DNA of 64,000 bases from Streptomyces sp. XD-27 (GCF_030553055.1 NZ_CP130713.1:7440001-7504000), one strand, 5' to 3'. Shown: positions 27,501 to 38,300, numbered from the stretch's first letter. Numbers and translations are program-made. Notes: a model not told the origin generated them from the sequence alone.

Positions 27501-28939
27501 GCCGTGCCGGCCTCGACCAGCAGGGTGGAACAAGGTCGAGCCCGCCTTCACGCTGCACACCACCGCACCGCCGCGTGTGCTCGCAAGGCGGATCGCGGAA
27601 TCGGGCCAGCCCGGCCAGCCCGGCCAGCTCCCGCGCGGACGCTACGGCTACCAGACGGTCCGCGAACCGCGCTCACCCTCTGGGCTGCAGCACCAAGCTG
27701 GGCCTACCCGCCGAGGCAGCAGGCGCGAGGCCCGCTCCTGGATACCACGCGTTGTACGAGTGACTGTGTGCGTTCATGCCCTGCCCAACGCGACCAGGCC
27801 CATGTGGTGCCTGGCCGGGAGGAATGGATTACCCCGGCAGGCAAGGCACGCACAGGCCCGCGATATACGCAGGTAGGGAACATGGCCACTCTCGGCAGGA
27901 CGAGGAACCGGGGTGACCAGGCGGCGCTCTCCCTGTTACTCAAGATCCGCTGCCTGGGCTGCGTCCCCAAAGGACGGCCCAGATGTCCGCAGCCGTTGTT
28001 CAGGTACCGGTATCCCAGCGTGTCGCTCGCCGTAAGGTGGCCGTTTCTCGGCGCGCAGAACGTCAGGGCGCCCAGGCACAGCCGCTCCACGGTGTCCAGC
28101 GCCTCGTCCCTCGTGCATCGTCGGGTGGGTCCAGCACGGCTCCGTGAATCTGCGCCTCCATGCCTGCACGAACAGCGGCGCGGTGAGCCGCTGGTCGGGG
28201 CCGCACTCATCCAACCGGTGCAGGTGGCACTCGTCTTCAGAGGCAATCAGGGCTTGGACGTCGCGGAGCTGGGCAGCCGCCTCCGCCAGCCGCGGGGTTT
28301 GCTCGTACAACAGCCGGTGCATCCTGGGCCGGGCTGGCCCGATGGAGCTGAGCGACAGCGCGCACCACCGTGCGCGGGCAGCGGAGGGCGTGAGCGGCGC
28401 GGCCGAGTGTACGAGTGAAGCGACGCTCCACGCCCTCATACCGCAGTGCTCGCTCCGCTGACAGAAAGAACAGCAAGGAGAACCAGCTTTCCCACGCCAA
28501 GCCATGGTCGGCGCCATCAGACACACTCCATATCCGAAATCTCGAACAGGCACTCCGCATTCGAAGGCTTAAAAAGGCCCTCGACATGCCGTTTTAGCCA
28601 GGAGATCCGGAATGGGAGTCTCAAGGTCCGCTCCTCGATGGCCCACTCTGACGCAATTCTGGCGCCGTCAATTGCACTCCGAGCTGACGATCGGCTACAG
28701 CTCTCACCTGGCCCTTCCCCGCCGCACCTCGCGTTCGTCGGCGGCAGAGCCGCATGTCGGAGTGACCAAAAACCGGCCGCAGTACTGCGTCACAGCGAAG
28801 CCAGATCATTTCAGCCACTTCGAAATACGTCTGTTGCGCATGGTGATGCTGTTGTGGAAGATGTTGAGTGCAACTAGGTAAGCCGACAACCCCTTTCGGT
28901 GGCCGCGAACCGCTATCACCGAATGAATGGAGAGAGACC
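27501..28939. other. Gene-poor eroded stretch
   Basis: No gene can be supported over 1.4 kb. All frames are short or composition-driven. Minus-strand frames at about 28050-28400 contain fragments such as LIASEDECHLHRLDE that might derive from an IS630-like transposase, but too little remains to be sure. GC content drops somewhat near 28560-28930. Confidence 0.4.
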
Positions 28940-30111
28940 CTGGTGTCTCGTGATCCTGTCAGCGTTACTTGATCTTGTGCGTCTCGTTCTCTTGGCACGG
29001 AGCTCTCCGTGGAACAGTCCGCCGAGCTACGGGAGTTGGTGAGCAGCCGGGACGTTCCTGCGGATATAGCCACGCGGGGCCGGATCGTGCTCTGGTCTGC
29101 TGAGGGGCGTCGGCGCAAGGACATCGCCGAGCTGCTTGGAGTGTCGCTGCCGACGGTGGACCGCTGGAAGCGCCGTTATGCCGAGCACGGCCTGGCCGGG
29201 CTGGAAGGTGACCGGCCCGGCGGGGCCCGGGAACAAGTGCCGGCACGGGTACGGGCCCGGGTGATTGCGCTGACGCGTATGACGCCGCCGGACGGCACTG
29301 GTCTTTCGCACTGCTCGACACGCGAGTTGGCGAAGTATCTGCAGCGGGCAGAGGGCGTCACCGTGTCCTGGCACTACATCGCGCGGGTCTGGCCGGAGGA
29401 GAGCCTCAAGCCGCACCGGTCGAGCACCTTCAAGATTTCGAGGGACGCGGCGTTCACGCAGAAGGTCACCGACGTGATCTGTCTCTATCTGGACCCGCCG
29501 GGAGGCGCGGTAGTGCTGTCGATCGCCGAGAAGACGCGGGGCGCTGGACCGGACCCAGCCGGTGCTGCCTGTGGCGTTCGCGGCCGCCGAGAAGCGCACC
29601 CACGACTATGTGCGGCATGGCACGACGAACCTGTTCGCCGCCCTCGACGTAGGCACCGGGGAAGTCATCGGTGAGTGCAAGCCGAACCGGAAAGGCACGA
29701 CCTTCCTGGCTTTCTTGAAGAAGGCGGTGAAGCCGCACGCGGGCATGGAGATCCATGTCGTCCTGGACGACCTGTCCACGCACACCACGCCGGAGGTGAA
29801 GACATGGCTGGCGAAGAACCCGCATCTCCACTTCTACTTCACTCCTGTCGGCTCCTCCTGGTTGAACCAGATCGAGATCTGATTCGGCATCTTGACCCGG
29901 CAGTCGATCCGCCGCGGGACGTTCTCCAGCGTCAACGTCCTGGTCAAGCAGATTCGCGACTACATCAACTCCTGGAACCAGGAGGCAAAACCCTTCACCT
30001 GGATCGCGACCGCCGACGAGGTTCTCGCCAAGGTCAGCCTCGTCCAGACCAACGTGAAGAAACTCGTCAGTATCCATGCGAAATGATGCAAACGGGGCCA
30101 CGAGACACTAG
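28940..30111. mobile_element. IS630-family insertion sequence (defective)
   Basis: Terminal inverted repeats CTGGTGTCTCGTG (28940-28952) and CACGAGACACTAG (30099-30111), 12 of 13 matching. A single transposase lies between them. The right edge is a CTAG, compatible with TA target duplication. 1.17 kb, a normal size for the family. Confidence 0.75.
29009..30086 (+). pseudogene. IS630-family transposase with frameshift and internal stop
   Basis: N-terminal HTH: ATRGRIVLWSAEGRRRKDIA, ELLGVSLPTVDRWKRRYAEH. Middle: GLSHCSTRELAKYLQRAEGV. The catalytic domain moves to another frame near 29540 (VAFAAAEKRTHDYVRHGTTN, ALDVGTGEVIGECKPNRKGT, VLDDLSTHTTPEVKTWLA, YFTPVGSSWLNQIEI). A TGA at 29880-29882 replaces the Trp that normally follows QIE, after which FGILTRQSIRRGTFSSV continues. 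The terminal repeats still look paired, so the copy could be moved in trans. Confidence 0.85.
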
Positions 30112-30376
30112 GTTCCGCCGTCTTCGGCATCTTCGCTCCACACACGGGCCCATCAGACCCACGTCAGCACCCTTCTGGGGGCCAGGCAATGGTCCATATC
30201 CAGCCGGTTATGCGGGGCGACCGGCGGAGTACCCGGTCATGATGCAAAGTTAAATCACGATAGGCCGACCGTTGCCAGGCCTGTTGGTGAACGAATGTCC
30301 TTGTCGTTGCTGGCGATACGAGCTTAGGCTCCTGTGTCTAGAGCACCTCGGGGGCGTCACATCGGGGATGGGTGAC

Positions 30377-31360
30377 ATGTTGCGTATACAAGTAACCAAC
30401 AAAGACATTCAACGCTTAAGAATGGTTCATACGTTAGGGCCAGTGTCCGAAGCGGTCTTCGCACTTCACCGCTTCGGACGTGACCGGGCTCGCAGCGGTA
30501 TCGGTTGGCACAAGTTCGTGCGCGAGCGACTCGGCGACGATCTGCCCGCCATAGACGAGGTCGTGTCCGAGTACCGGGTCGTTCCCGATCTTCTGTGGCT
30601 GCTCGAGCGGGATGGAACCGACGCGGATTCGGTGCCGTCGGCCGTTCGCGCCCGGGCTCGCCGCCTCGCCCAGGTGGTCTTCCTGTTCTGCTCCGCGGGC
30701 ATCCTGCCCTACTGGTCGCGAATGCAGGCCCGGCTGGAGATCGAGCGTGACATGCGCGGGCGGATGGCCATCACGAACGGCGTCGAGTTCCTGCTCGCAG
30801 GCCTGCACCCCAAAGTGACATGGGAGTCCTCGGAGCTGCGCATCGCGTCCAGCTTCGACCTCGACATCAAACTCGACGGGCGCGGCCTGACCCTGAGCCC
30901 CTCGCTCTTCCTCCCCGACAAGACCTGCGTGCTCGTGCGCTCCGAGCGGCAGTCCGGCGTGCCCGCACTCGTCTTCTCCACGCCTCTGGATCTCAACGAT
31001 CTGGAGTCGCTCCCCGAGGAATCGGAGGACGAGGGCGACCGGGCGCTGGCCGCCCTCGTCGGAGCCACCCGTGCGGCCGCCCTGCGCGCGCTGTCCGAGA
31101 GCGGCACCACCGGCGATCTGTCCGACCGACTCGGCATCTCTCTCTCCGGCGCCAGTAAGCAGGCCACTGTGCTGCGCGAGGCAGGTCTGATCACGACGTT
31201 ACGCAACCGTACTACCGCCATGCACACACTCACTCCGCTCGGCTTGGCGCTCCTGCAAAGGAAGTTGCCCGCCGAGCTCACCCGTTTGTTGGGCAACCCA
31301 GGCGGCCCAGGCAACCCACGGGTGGGTGAGCTGCGGGGCAGTCCAAGGCCCCGCAGCTAA
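30377..31360 (+). CDS. ArsR-like winged-helix regulator (DUF5937 type)
   Basis: 327 residues; the ATG at 30377 follows GGGGATGGGTGAC (an ATG three codons upstream is an alternative). The N-terminal domain LRIQVTNKDIQRLRMVHTLG, LAQVVFLFCSAGILPYWSRM is of the kind found ahead of ArsR-type winged helices. The C-terminal winged helix is clear: ATRAAALRALSESGTTGDLS, DRLGISLSGASKQATVLREA, GLITTLRNRTTAMHTLTPLG. No metal-binding Cys pair is seen. The 3' end overlaps the convergent ATPase gene by 4 bp. Its position beside the NRPS cluster and the two-component pair suggests local control, but the target is unknown. Confidence 0.82.
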   Translation: MLRIQVTNKDIQRLRMVHTLGPVSEAVFALHRFGRDRARSGIGWHKFVRERLGDDLPAIDEVVSEYRVVPDLLWLLERDGTDADSVPSAVRARARRLAQVVFLFCSAGILPYWSRMQARLEIERDMRGRMAITNGVEFLLAGLHPKVTWESSELRIASSFDLDIKLDGRGLTLSPSLFLPDKTCVLVRSERQSGVPALVFSTPLDLNDLESLPEESEDEGDRALAALVGATRAAALRALSESGTTGDLSDRLGISLSGASKQATVLREAGLITTLRNRTTAMHTLTPLGLALLQRKLPAELTRLLGNPGGPGNPRVGELRGSPRPRS

Positions 31361-31998
31361 GGCATGACCCGTGTCTCGACCACGCGCCCCTCGGCGAGCA
31401 GCACCACCGCGTCGGCCCGTTCCAGAGAGGCCAGGTCCGCGGCCGAGGCCACGACGCAGAGCCCCTGCCGGTCCACCAGGTCGCGCAACAGGTCCAGGAT
31501 CGCCGCCGCGGTGGCGGGCGGAAGTCCGCTGGTGAGGTCGTCGGCGAGCAGCACGTCGGGGGCGTCGGCGACCGCGACCGCGACCGCGGCCGCGCGTTGC
31601 CGACTCTCCGTCAGACCAAGTACGGGGGCTTCCCGCTCCTCCCACAGGTCCAGCCGGTGCAATGCCTCACGTAGCAGCTCGGCCGCCCCGGTCGGCAGCC
31701 GGACAAGCACCGAGGCGAGCGTGCCGAGCGTCGCCAGCTGCTCCGTCACCGGCCGGAGCCCGACGTGCGCGAGCCGGAGCCCCTCGGAAAGACGGACCTC
31801 GCCCGCCGTCACCGGATCCAGCCCCGCGGCGCACCGCAGGACGCTGGTCTTGTCCGCGGCGGTCGGCCCGGCCAACGCCGTCCAGGTGCCGGCCTCGCAC
31901 GCGAAGGTCACATTCTCTATCTCACATCCAGACTCGATGCCCCCGGCTCCGATCGTGCCGACATGGCACAGCCGCAGAGCCGGACGCTGGTCAGTCAT
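31357..31998 (-). CDS. ABC-type ATPase with degenerate Walker A and B
   Basis: 213 residues from the ATG at 31998 (AAAGGGA upstream). The overall ABC fold order is kept: CEIENVTFACEAGTWTALAG, Walker A position GPTAADKTSVLRCAAGL (consensus GxxGxGKST), signature position LTESRQRAAAVAVAVA (consensus LSGGQ), Walker B DVLLADDLTSGLPPATAAAI with DD in place of DE, and a D-loop/switch region VVASAADLASL lacking the His. Lysine and one Asp remain. It may bind but hydrolyse ATP poorly, or act as a regulator like the ABC-F-less 'MacB remnants' near two-component genes. The start lies 32 bp from the divergent histidine kinase. Confidence 0.75.
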   Translation of the reverse strand: MTDQRPALRLCHVGTIGAGGIESGCEIENVTFACEAGTWTALAGPTAADKTSVLRCAAGLDPVTAGEVRLSEGLRLAHVGLRPVTEQLATLGTLASVLVRLPTGAAELLREALHRLDLWEEREAPVLGLTESRQRAAAVAVAVADAPDVLLADDLTSGLPPATAAAILDLLRDLVDRQGLCVVASAADLASLERADAVVLLAEGRVVETRVMP

Positions 31999-32030
31999 GG
32001 TGATCCCTTTCAACGCTCGGGAGGTAGGTT

Positions 32031-33347
32031 GTGCAACCGGTCCGCCATCCCCGTTCCATTCCGGCGAAGATGGGTCGAGTCTCTCCACCTCTGGTTCCGG
32101 AAACTGGGCCTGAGCAGCAGGTTATGGCCTCCGGCGCTGACAAGGCCATACCCCCTGCCCCCGGGGCAGAACTACAGCCTGCTGTAATGCGCGCGGCGCC
32201 CTGGTCTGCTCCGGTGATCCGTGCCTGGGCGCCGCCGCTGCGGGCCACGGTCTATCTGCTCGGGGGATTCGGCACCGCGGCCATGAGCCTTCTGTCGTTT
32301 GTGCTGCTCTGTCACCCGAGCATGCGTCAGTCGTGGGCCGAGTGGCACCGGCAGCGAGCCGGTCGTCTGCTGAGCCGTCCGGTCCGTGCGCAGAGCATCG
32401 CCCTGCCCCGTCATCTGTACTGGCTCGCCCTGCACGTCACGTTCGGCCTCGCCTGTGGGCTCGCCACGGCCATCTGCGTCGGCAACGCGCTGCTGGTCGT
32501 GGTGACGCTGCTGCTGTGGTGGGCGTTTCCGGCGCAGGACAGCCCGAAGACGGTGCTGGACATCCCGGTGCTCGGCCGGTACGGGGACGTCATCGTCGGT
32601 CCGTCGGTGGGGACCGTCCTGTTCGCCGCCGGCTGCCTGGCGCTGCCGCCGCTCGCCACGGGATATGCCCGCCTGACTCTCGCCGTGCTCGCGTCGTCGC
32701 GTACCCAAAGACTCACCGATCGCGTTGCCACGCTCACCCGCACCCGCAGTGACGCGCTCGAGGCGCACGGCGCCGAGTTGCGGCGGATCGAGCGCGACCT
32801 GCACGACGGCACCCAGGCACGGCTGGTGGCCGTGGCCATGCGGCTCGCGGTGGCCCGGCGGTGCCTCGACCGTGACCCGGCCACCCTCGCCCGGATGCTG
32901 CGCGAGGCGACCGACGTCACCGAGGAGGCGATGGTCGAGCTTCGGGAAGTGCTCCGCGGCATCTACCCGCCCATCCTCGCCGACCGCGGGCTGCCGGGAG
33001 CTCTGCGCACCGTCGCCGCCCGGGGCGGCGTGCCGGTCTCGATCGATATCGGCGAGCTGCACCGGATCCCGGCGGCCATCGAGGCGGTCACCTATTTCGT
33101 GGTCACCGAGGCACTCACGAACGTGGCCAAACACAGCCGGGCCACCGAGGCGGGGCTGAGAGTGCGGCGCGTCGACGACGTGCTGACGGTCGTCGTCACC
33201 GACAACGGCGTGGGCGGCGCGCGGGAAAACGGCGGCAGCGGACTGGCCGGTCTCCGTGGCCGCGCGCAGGCTCTCGACGGCTGCGTCACGGTCGTCAGCC
33301 CGGCAGGCGGCCCCACCACGATCACCGTAGAGCTGCCGTGCGGATAG
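32031..33347 (+). CDS. Sensor histidine kinase, NarL/DesK (HisKA_3) type
   Basis: 438 residues from the GTG at 32031, which has GGGAGG 6 bases upstream; ATGs at 32124 and 32187 are alternatives with poorer sites. Four or so membrane helices (LRATVYLLGGFGTAAMSLLS, LYWLALHVTFGLACGLATAI, GPSVGTVLFAAGCLALPPL) precede the dimerisation/phosphoacceptor motif RIERDLHDGTQARLVAVAMR, then the N-box VVTEALTNVAKHSRA and the G-box TDNGVGGARENGGSGLAGLR. Overlaps the response-regulator gene by 10 bp. Senses an unknown membrane or extracellular signal, plausibly cell-envelope stress or the cluster's own product. Confidence 0.93.
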   Translation: MQPVRHPRSIPAKMGRVSPPLVPETGPEQQVMASGADKAIPPAPGAELQPAVMRAAPWSAPVIRAWAPPLRATVYLLGGFGTAAMSLLSFVLLCHPSMRQSWAEWHRQRAGRLLSRPVRAQSIALPRHLYWLALHVTFGLACGLATAICVGNALLVVVTLLLWWAFPAQDSPKTVLDIPVLGRYGDVIVGPSVGTVLFAAGCLALPPLATGYARLTLAVLASSRTQRLTDRVATLTRTRSDALEAHGAELRRIERDLHDGTQARLVAVAMRLAVARRCLDRDPATLARMLREATDVTEEAMVELREVLRGIYPPILADRGLPGALRTVAARGGVPVSIDIGELHRIPAAIEAVTYFVVTEALTNVAKHSRATEAGLRVRRVDDVLTVVVTDNGVGGARENGGSGLAGLRGRAQALDGCVTVVSPAGGPTTITVELPCG

Positions 33348-33979
33348 TCATCGCGGAGGACAACGTCCTGCTCGCCACCGGCCTGGAACTGCTGCTGACC
33401 AATTCCGGCTACGAGGTGGCCGAGGTCGCCGCCGACGCCGAGGGATTCCTGGCCGCGGTGGACCGGCGTCGCCCGGCCGTCACCATCGTCGACGTGCGGC
33501 TGCCGCCGCGGTTCCGCGACGAAGGCATCCGGGCCGCGATCGAGGCCCGGCGCGTCCATCCCGGTCTGCCGGTCCTGGTCCTGTCCCAGTACGTGGAGCA
33601 GACGTACGCGCTCGAGCTGCTTTCCAGCAGCGGGGGCGGCGTCGGCTATCTGCTCAAGGACCGCATCAGCCGGGTCGACGAATTCCTGGAGGCGCTTGAC
33701 CGGGTGGCCGCCGGCGGCACGGCGCTCGACCCCGACGTGGTAACCCAGTTGCTTGCCAGGCAAACACAGCCGCTGTCCACCCTTACCCCCCGGGAGCAGG
33801 AGGTCCTGGCGCTCATGGCAGAGGGGCACGACAACGCCACACTGGCCAAGAAGCTGTCCATCACCGACAACGCCGTACACAAGCACATCGGCAACATCTT
33901 CGCGAAGTTCGGGCTCACCGCGGCCGACGTCGGCCATCGGCGGGTCCGGGCCGTGCTGACCTATCTGGAAGCACGCTGA
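33338..33979 (+). CDS. LuxR/NarL-family response regulator
   Basis: 213 residues. Receiver domain: MRIVIAEDNVLLATGLELLL with the acidic pair, phosphoacceptor Asp in AVTIVDVRLPP, VLVLSQYVEQTYALELLS and the K of GYLLKDRIS. C-terminal LuxR HTH: LTPREQEVLALMAEGHDNAT, LAKKLSITDNAVHKHIGNIF. Cognate of the overlapping kinase; the pair ends in a bidirectional hairpin at 34002-34040. Confidence 0.94.
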   Translation: MRIVIAEDNVLLATGLELLLTNSGYEVAEVAADAEGFLAAVDRRRPAVTIVDVRLPPRFRDEGIRAAIEARRVHPGLPVLVLSQYVEQTYALELLSSSGGGVGYLLKDRISRVDEFLEALDRVAAGGTALDPDVVTQLLARQTQPLSTLTPREQEVLALMAEGHDNATLAKKLSITDNAVHKHIGNIFAKFGLTAADVGHRRVRAVLTYLEAR

Positions 33980-34001
33980 GGGCTGAGATCTCGTACACGA
34001 C

Positions 34002-34040
34002 AAAGCGGTGGGCCCGTTCGACGAACGGGCCCACCGCTTT
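34002..34040. terminator. Bidirectional terminator between the regulators and the NRPS operon
   Basis: Long, perfect inverted repeat. One arm begins AAAGCGGTGGGCCCGTTCG and the other arm is its exact complement (34022-34040), giving a 19-bp stem ending in TTT on the plus strand and AAA-complement on the minus. It sits in the 70-bp gap between convergent genes (33979 and 34050). Confidence 0.9.
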
Positions 34041-34049
34041 CGGGATGCG

Positions 34050-35312
34050 CTACTTCTGCCGGACGTTGAGCCTCCCGATGATCTGCACACGGTCGACGTC
34101 GCCGGTCGCCGGGTCGCGCAGGAACCGCCCGAAGTAGGGCATCGCCGCGCGCGAACCTCTGTCTGAGGGCGTACGGAAGGAGAGGTCCTTGCCTACGAGA
34201 AGCCGGACCGGCGCCGCGCCGGCGACCGAGAGCAGGAGCTCGCCCTCGTCGGCCTCGACCCGGCACGACCAGCCGCCGTTCGCGTAGTGCCCCGCGCACT
34301 CCGGCGGCGCCGGCCCGGGCTCGGCGTCGCTCGTGTCCCGAGGATGGTCGCCGACCGCCGGGCCGGTTTCGCTCAGCCGCTCGAGCAGCGACTCCCACAT
34401 GCGCACGCCGGTACTGCCGTTGGTGGTCAGCGCCACCACGGTCCGCGTCGACGGGTTCGCGCGCAGGTGGCTCCACGCGCCGTCGCCGGTGCCGTCGTGG
34501 CCGAACCAGACCCCGTAACGCGCCCATCCGGCGCCCCAGCCACCCGCCAGCCCGTAAGGGCCCACGGTGAGCCCCTCCGTGACGTCCTCGCGCATCGATC
34601 GCGCCGTCGCGGCGTCGAGGAGAGCCGCGCCCGGGCCGAGGCCCAGGTGCGCGGCGCCGAACACCGCGAGGTCGCGGGCGGAGACACACAGGCCGGCGGC
34701 TGGGTCCTCCAGCGGCGGTACGGATTGCTCCTGGATGGGCCGGGGCCGGGCGTCCGGGCGTACGAGATGGCCCAGAGCGGTCGGCGCCGCGGCGTCGTGC
34801 CCCAGTGGGCGCAGCAGCATCGCGTGCACGGCCTCTGCCCAGTCCAACCCTGTGATCTCCTCGACCAGGCGGCCGGCGATCAAATAACTCGGGTTGGAGT
34901 AGGAGAAGGCCGTGCCCGGTTCGTACACGGCCAGTTCGGGCACGTGGCGGGCGAGCCACCGGGCACGGGTCGTTCCGGGTGGCAGCTCGGCGGTGTTGGC
35001 CGCCAGGCCCGCGGTGTGGCTGAGCACCTGCCGCAGCGTGCACTCCGGGCCCGCGCGCAGCTCGCCCAACTGCTCCGCCAAGGGCTCGTCCAGGTCCGCG
35101 TCGCCGTCGGCGACCAGCAGGGCCGCGAGCGTCGCGGTGAACGGTTTGGTGAGCGATCCGAGCGGGAACGCCGTCGCGACCGTCACCGGCCTTCCCGATC
35201 CGGCCTCCTCCTCGCCAGTCTCCGCGGTGAGGAGGAGGCCGTCGCGCCAGATCGCCAACTGCGCGCCGGGCACGCCGTGCCGGAGCGCGAGCTCCGCCAG
35301 CAAGTCGTTCAC
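34050..35312 (-). CDS. Penicillin-binding-protein-type thioesterase (stand-alone peptide macrocyclase), SurE-like
   Basis: 420 residues of the beta-lactamase/DD-peptidase fold. Motifs: SLTK at 53-56 (nucleophile Ser and general-base Lys, in FPLGSLTKPFTATLAALLV), YSN at 138-140 (GTAFSYSNPSYLIAGRLVEE) and HDG at 272-274 (GVWFGHDGTGDGAW). The last 100 residues are a beta-rich domain (CAGHYANGGWSCRVEADEGE), like the lipocalin-type domain of PBP-type thioesterases. No signal peptide. The GTG at 35312 overlaps the NRPS stop (GTGA), so it is made stoichiometrically with an assembly line that lacks any thioesterase and ends in an epimerase domain. Known PBP-type thioesterases offload peptides bearing a C-terminal D-residue by head-to-tail cyclisation, which is exactly this context. 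A resistance beta-lactamase is the less likely alternative. Confidence 0.82.
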   Translation of the reverse strand: MNDLLAELALRHGVPGAQLAIWRDGLLLTAETGEEEAGSGRPVTVATAFPLGSLTKPFTATLAALLVADGDADLDEPLAEQLGELRAGPECTLRQVLSHTAGLAANTAELPPGTTRARWLARHVPELAVYEPGTAFSYSNPSYLIAGRLVEEITGLDWAEAVHAMLLRPLGHDAAAPTALGHLVRPDARPRPIQEQSVPPLEDPAAGLCVSARDLAVFGAAHLGLGPGAALLDAATARSMREDVTEGLTVGPYGLAGGWGAGWARYGVWFGHDGTGDGAWSHLRANPSTRTVVALTTNGSTGVRMWESLLERLSETGPAVGDHPRDTSDAEPGPAPPECAGHYANGGWSCRVEADEGELLLSVAGAAPVRLLVGKDLSFRTPSDRGSRAAMPYFGRFLRDPATGDVDRVQIIGRLNVRQK

Positions 35313-38300
35313 CGTGCGTCCTCTGCCCCGAGGGCCGGCTCGCAGAGGCGGGCGATCGACCGCAGCGCCGCTACGAGTTCGGAGCCGACCCGCGCGATGG
35401 TCTCGGGCTCGTGCAAATTGACCGAATAGTAGAGGTCGAAGCCGAGTCGACCGCCCTCGACCGCGCCGACCACCTCCAGCGCCTGCACGACCCGCTCGCG
35501 GCCGTCCTGCTCTTGGCCGATCGGGTCGTGGAAGGCGTGGAACAGCGAGCGGTCGGCCGTCCGGGTGATCTCCTCGGTTTGGCTGTGGTAGTTGAACAAC
35601 ACCGCGGGAGGCGTGTGCTCCGCCGGCGGTGTGCCGGACCCGGCGAGGTGGCGCAGCGCGCCGTAGCCGAGTCCGTTGCCAGGCACGGCGCGCAGGCAGC
35701 GGCGCACCGACCGCACGACGGCGGGCCAGTCGGCTTCCCCGTCCGTCTGTCCAGGCACCTTCAGCGCGACGGGATACGAGCTGGTGAACCATCCGACGGT
35801 GCGCGACAGGTCGATGTCGTCGAAGATCTCCTCACGGCCGTGACCCTCCATCTCGATCAACAGCTGGTCGTCGCCGGACCAGCGGCATATCGTCCAGGCC
35901 AGCGCGGAGAGCAGTACGTCGCTGACCCGGGCCCGGAACCTGCCCGGCGCCACGTGTAGCAGCGCCGCGGTCTCGTCCTGCTCCAGCCGCACCGGCATGA
36001 TCCGCTGCGACGACACCATGTTCGGCCCGGGGCCGTCGGTCGGCAGCGGCGCTGCCTCGGGCACCGCGTCCCAGTGCGCGGCCTGACTGGCGAAGCCGCC
36101 GCTGGCCGTGTGCTCAGCGAGCCGCGTGGCCCACTGCCGGAACGAGGAGGTCTTGGCGCCGAGGTCGATTGCCTCGCCGTCGAGCGCCTGCCGGTACGCG
36201 AGGTCCAGGTCGTGGTTGAGGATCCGCCACGACACCGCGTCGATCACGAGGTGGTGCACGGTCAGGTGCAGGTGCGCCCGCCGACCCGGGCCGAGGTCGA
36301 ACAGGACCGCCCGCAACAGCGGCCCGGCCGCCAGGTCGAGCCCCGTGTCGGCCGCCGCGGCGAGCCGGTTCATGACCGGGGGAGCTCCTCGTCCGGCAGT
36401 TCCGAGAGGTCGTGGCGCTCGAACAGCTCGCCGGTCTCGGTCGCGGCGTTCCGCTGCGACCAGCGGCCCCGCTCATCGCACGCATACCGCATCCGCAACG
36501 CGTCGTGGTGCGCGACTACCGCCGCGAGCGCGGCCCGCAGCGCCGCCTCGTCGGTGTCCGCTGCGAGCTCGACGTGGACCGACTGGGCGAGGTGCTGCGG
36601 GGCGACCGTGTTGCGCGCGAAGAACTCGTGCTGGATCGGGGTGAGCGGCACCTCGCCGGCCTCAGCCTCCTGGGTGGCGGCGACCTGGCGGTCCCGGCCG
36701 GCGGCGGCGACGAGCTGCTCGACGGTCGGGTGGCGGAACAGGTCGCTGGAGGAGACCTGCAGTCCCGCCCGGCGGCTCTTGAACACGACCTGGATGCTGA
36801 GGATCGAGTCGCCGCCGAGGTCGAAGAAGTTGTCGGTGACCCCGATGCGCTCCACGCCGAGCACCTCCGCCCAGATCGCGGCCATCGTGCGCTCGTCGGA
36901 GGTGCGGGGCTCCAGCGATGCCCAGCCAGCCGCCGCGGTCGCGGGCTCCGGCAGGGCGCGGCGGTCGACCTTGCCGTGCTCGGTGAGCGGAATCCGCTCC
37001 AGCCGGACGAGCGCGACCGGGAGCATGTACTCGGGCAGGCGGGCAGCAAGGTACGACGTCAGTTCGGCCGGGTCCTGCTCCGAGACCACGTACCCGACGA
37101 GACGCCGACGGCCCGGCTGGTCCTCGCGGACGATGACGGCCGCCCCTGCCACGTCCGGGTGTTGGGCGAGCGCCTGCTCGATCTCGCCGAGCTCGATGCG
37201 GTAGCCGCGCAGCTTCACCTGGTCGTCGGTGCGGCCGACGAACACGAGCGTGCCGTCGGGACGCCAGCGCATCAGGTCGCCGGTGCGGTACATCCGGGAA
37301 CCGGGCGGCCCGAACGGGTCCGGCAGGAAGCGTCCGGCGGTCATCGCGGGCCGGTCCCGGTAACCGCGGCACACGCCGTCCCCGGCGAGGTACGCCTCCC
37401 CGGTCACGCCCACCGGCACCACCTGCAGGTCCCTGTCGAGCAGGTAGACCCGGGCGTCTGCGCTCGGCCGGCCGACCGGAACGGTCCGTCCGGGGCGCCC
37501 GCCGCGATCGACAGGGAAGCATGTCGCAGTCACCGAGCACTCGGTGGGCCCGTACGCGTTGACGATCCGCAGGCCGGGCAGCCGGTCGAGGACGCGTGCG
37601 CAGTGCGGTGCTGACAGCGCCTCGCCGCCGACGACGACCTTTCGCAGCCCCGCGAGGATTCCCGGGTCGGTGTCGGCGACGGCGTGGAAGAAGCCCGCCG
37701 AGAACGACATGGCCTGCACCTCGTTGTCGCGCAGGAACTTGTCGAGTTCGTCGACCGAGCGGAAGTCGCCGGGCCGCACGGCCAGGCATGCGCCGCTCAG
37801 CAGTGCCTGCCACAGCTCGTTCTGCGCGGCGTCGAACGAGATCGAGTGGTGCTGGGCGATCGTGGCGGCGTCGCCGAAGGTGTGCTCGCCCGCGGCGTGC
37901 ACGAGCCGGACGAGGCCGCGGTGGGTGACCATGCTGGCCTTGGGCGTGCCGGTCGAGCCCGAGGTGTAGACGAGCACGGCGAGGTTGTCCGGGACGGTCC
38001 GCGAGGGCGGCGGCCCGGCGGCAGGCTCTGGCCGCAGATCGTCGATCAGCAGGACCTCGGCGCCGGTCGGCGGCAGGCCGGGCGCCAGCGCGGCGCTGGT
38101 CAGCAGCACCGGCACGCCCGAGTCGCGGAAAAGGTAGGCGAGGCGCTCGGGCGGGTACCCGGGGTCGAGCGGCACGTACGCGCCGCCCGCCTTGAGGACG
38201 CCGAGCATGGCGGTGATCATCTCGGCGCCCCCCGGCAGGCAGATGCCCACCGGCACCTCCGGACCGACACCTCGGCCGATGAGGTCGTGGGCGAGCCGGT

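Noticed and set aside
34050..35312. Beta-lactamase resistance gene
   Set aside because: GTGA coupling to a TE-less NRPS, absence of a signal peptide and the extra C-terminal beta domain favour a PBP-type thioesterase.
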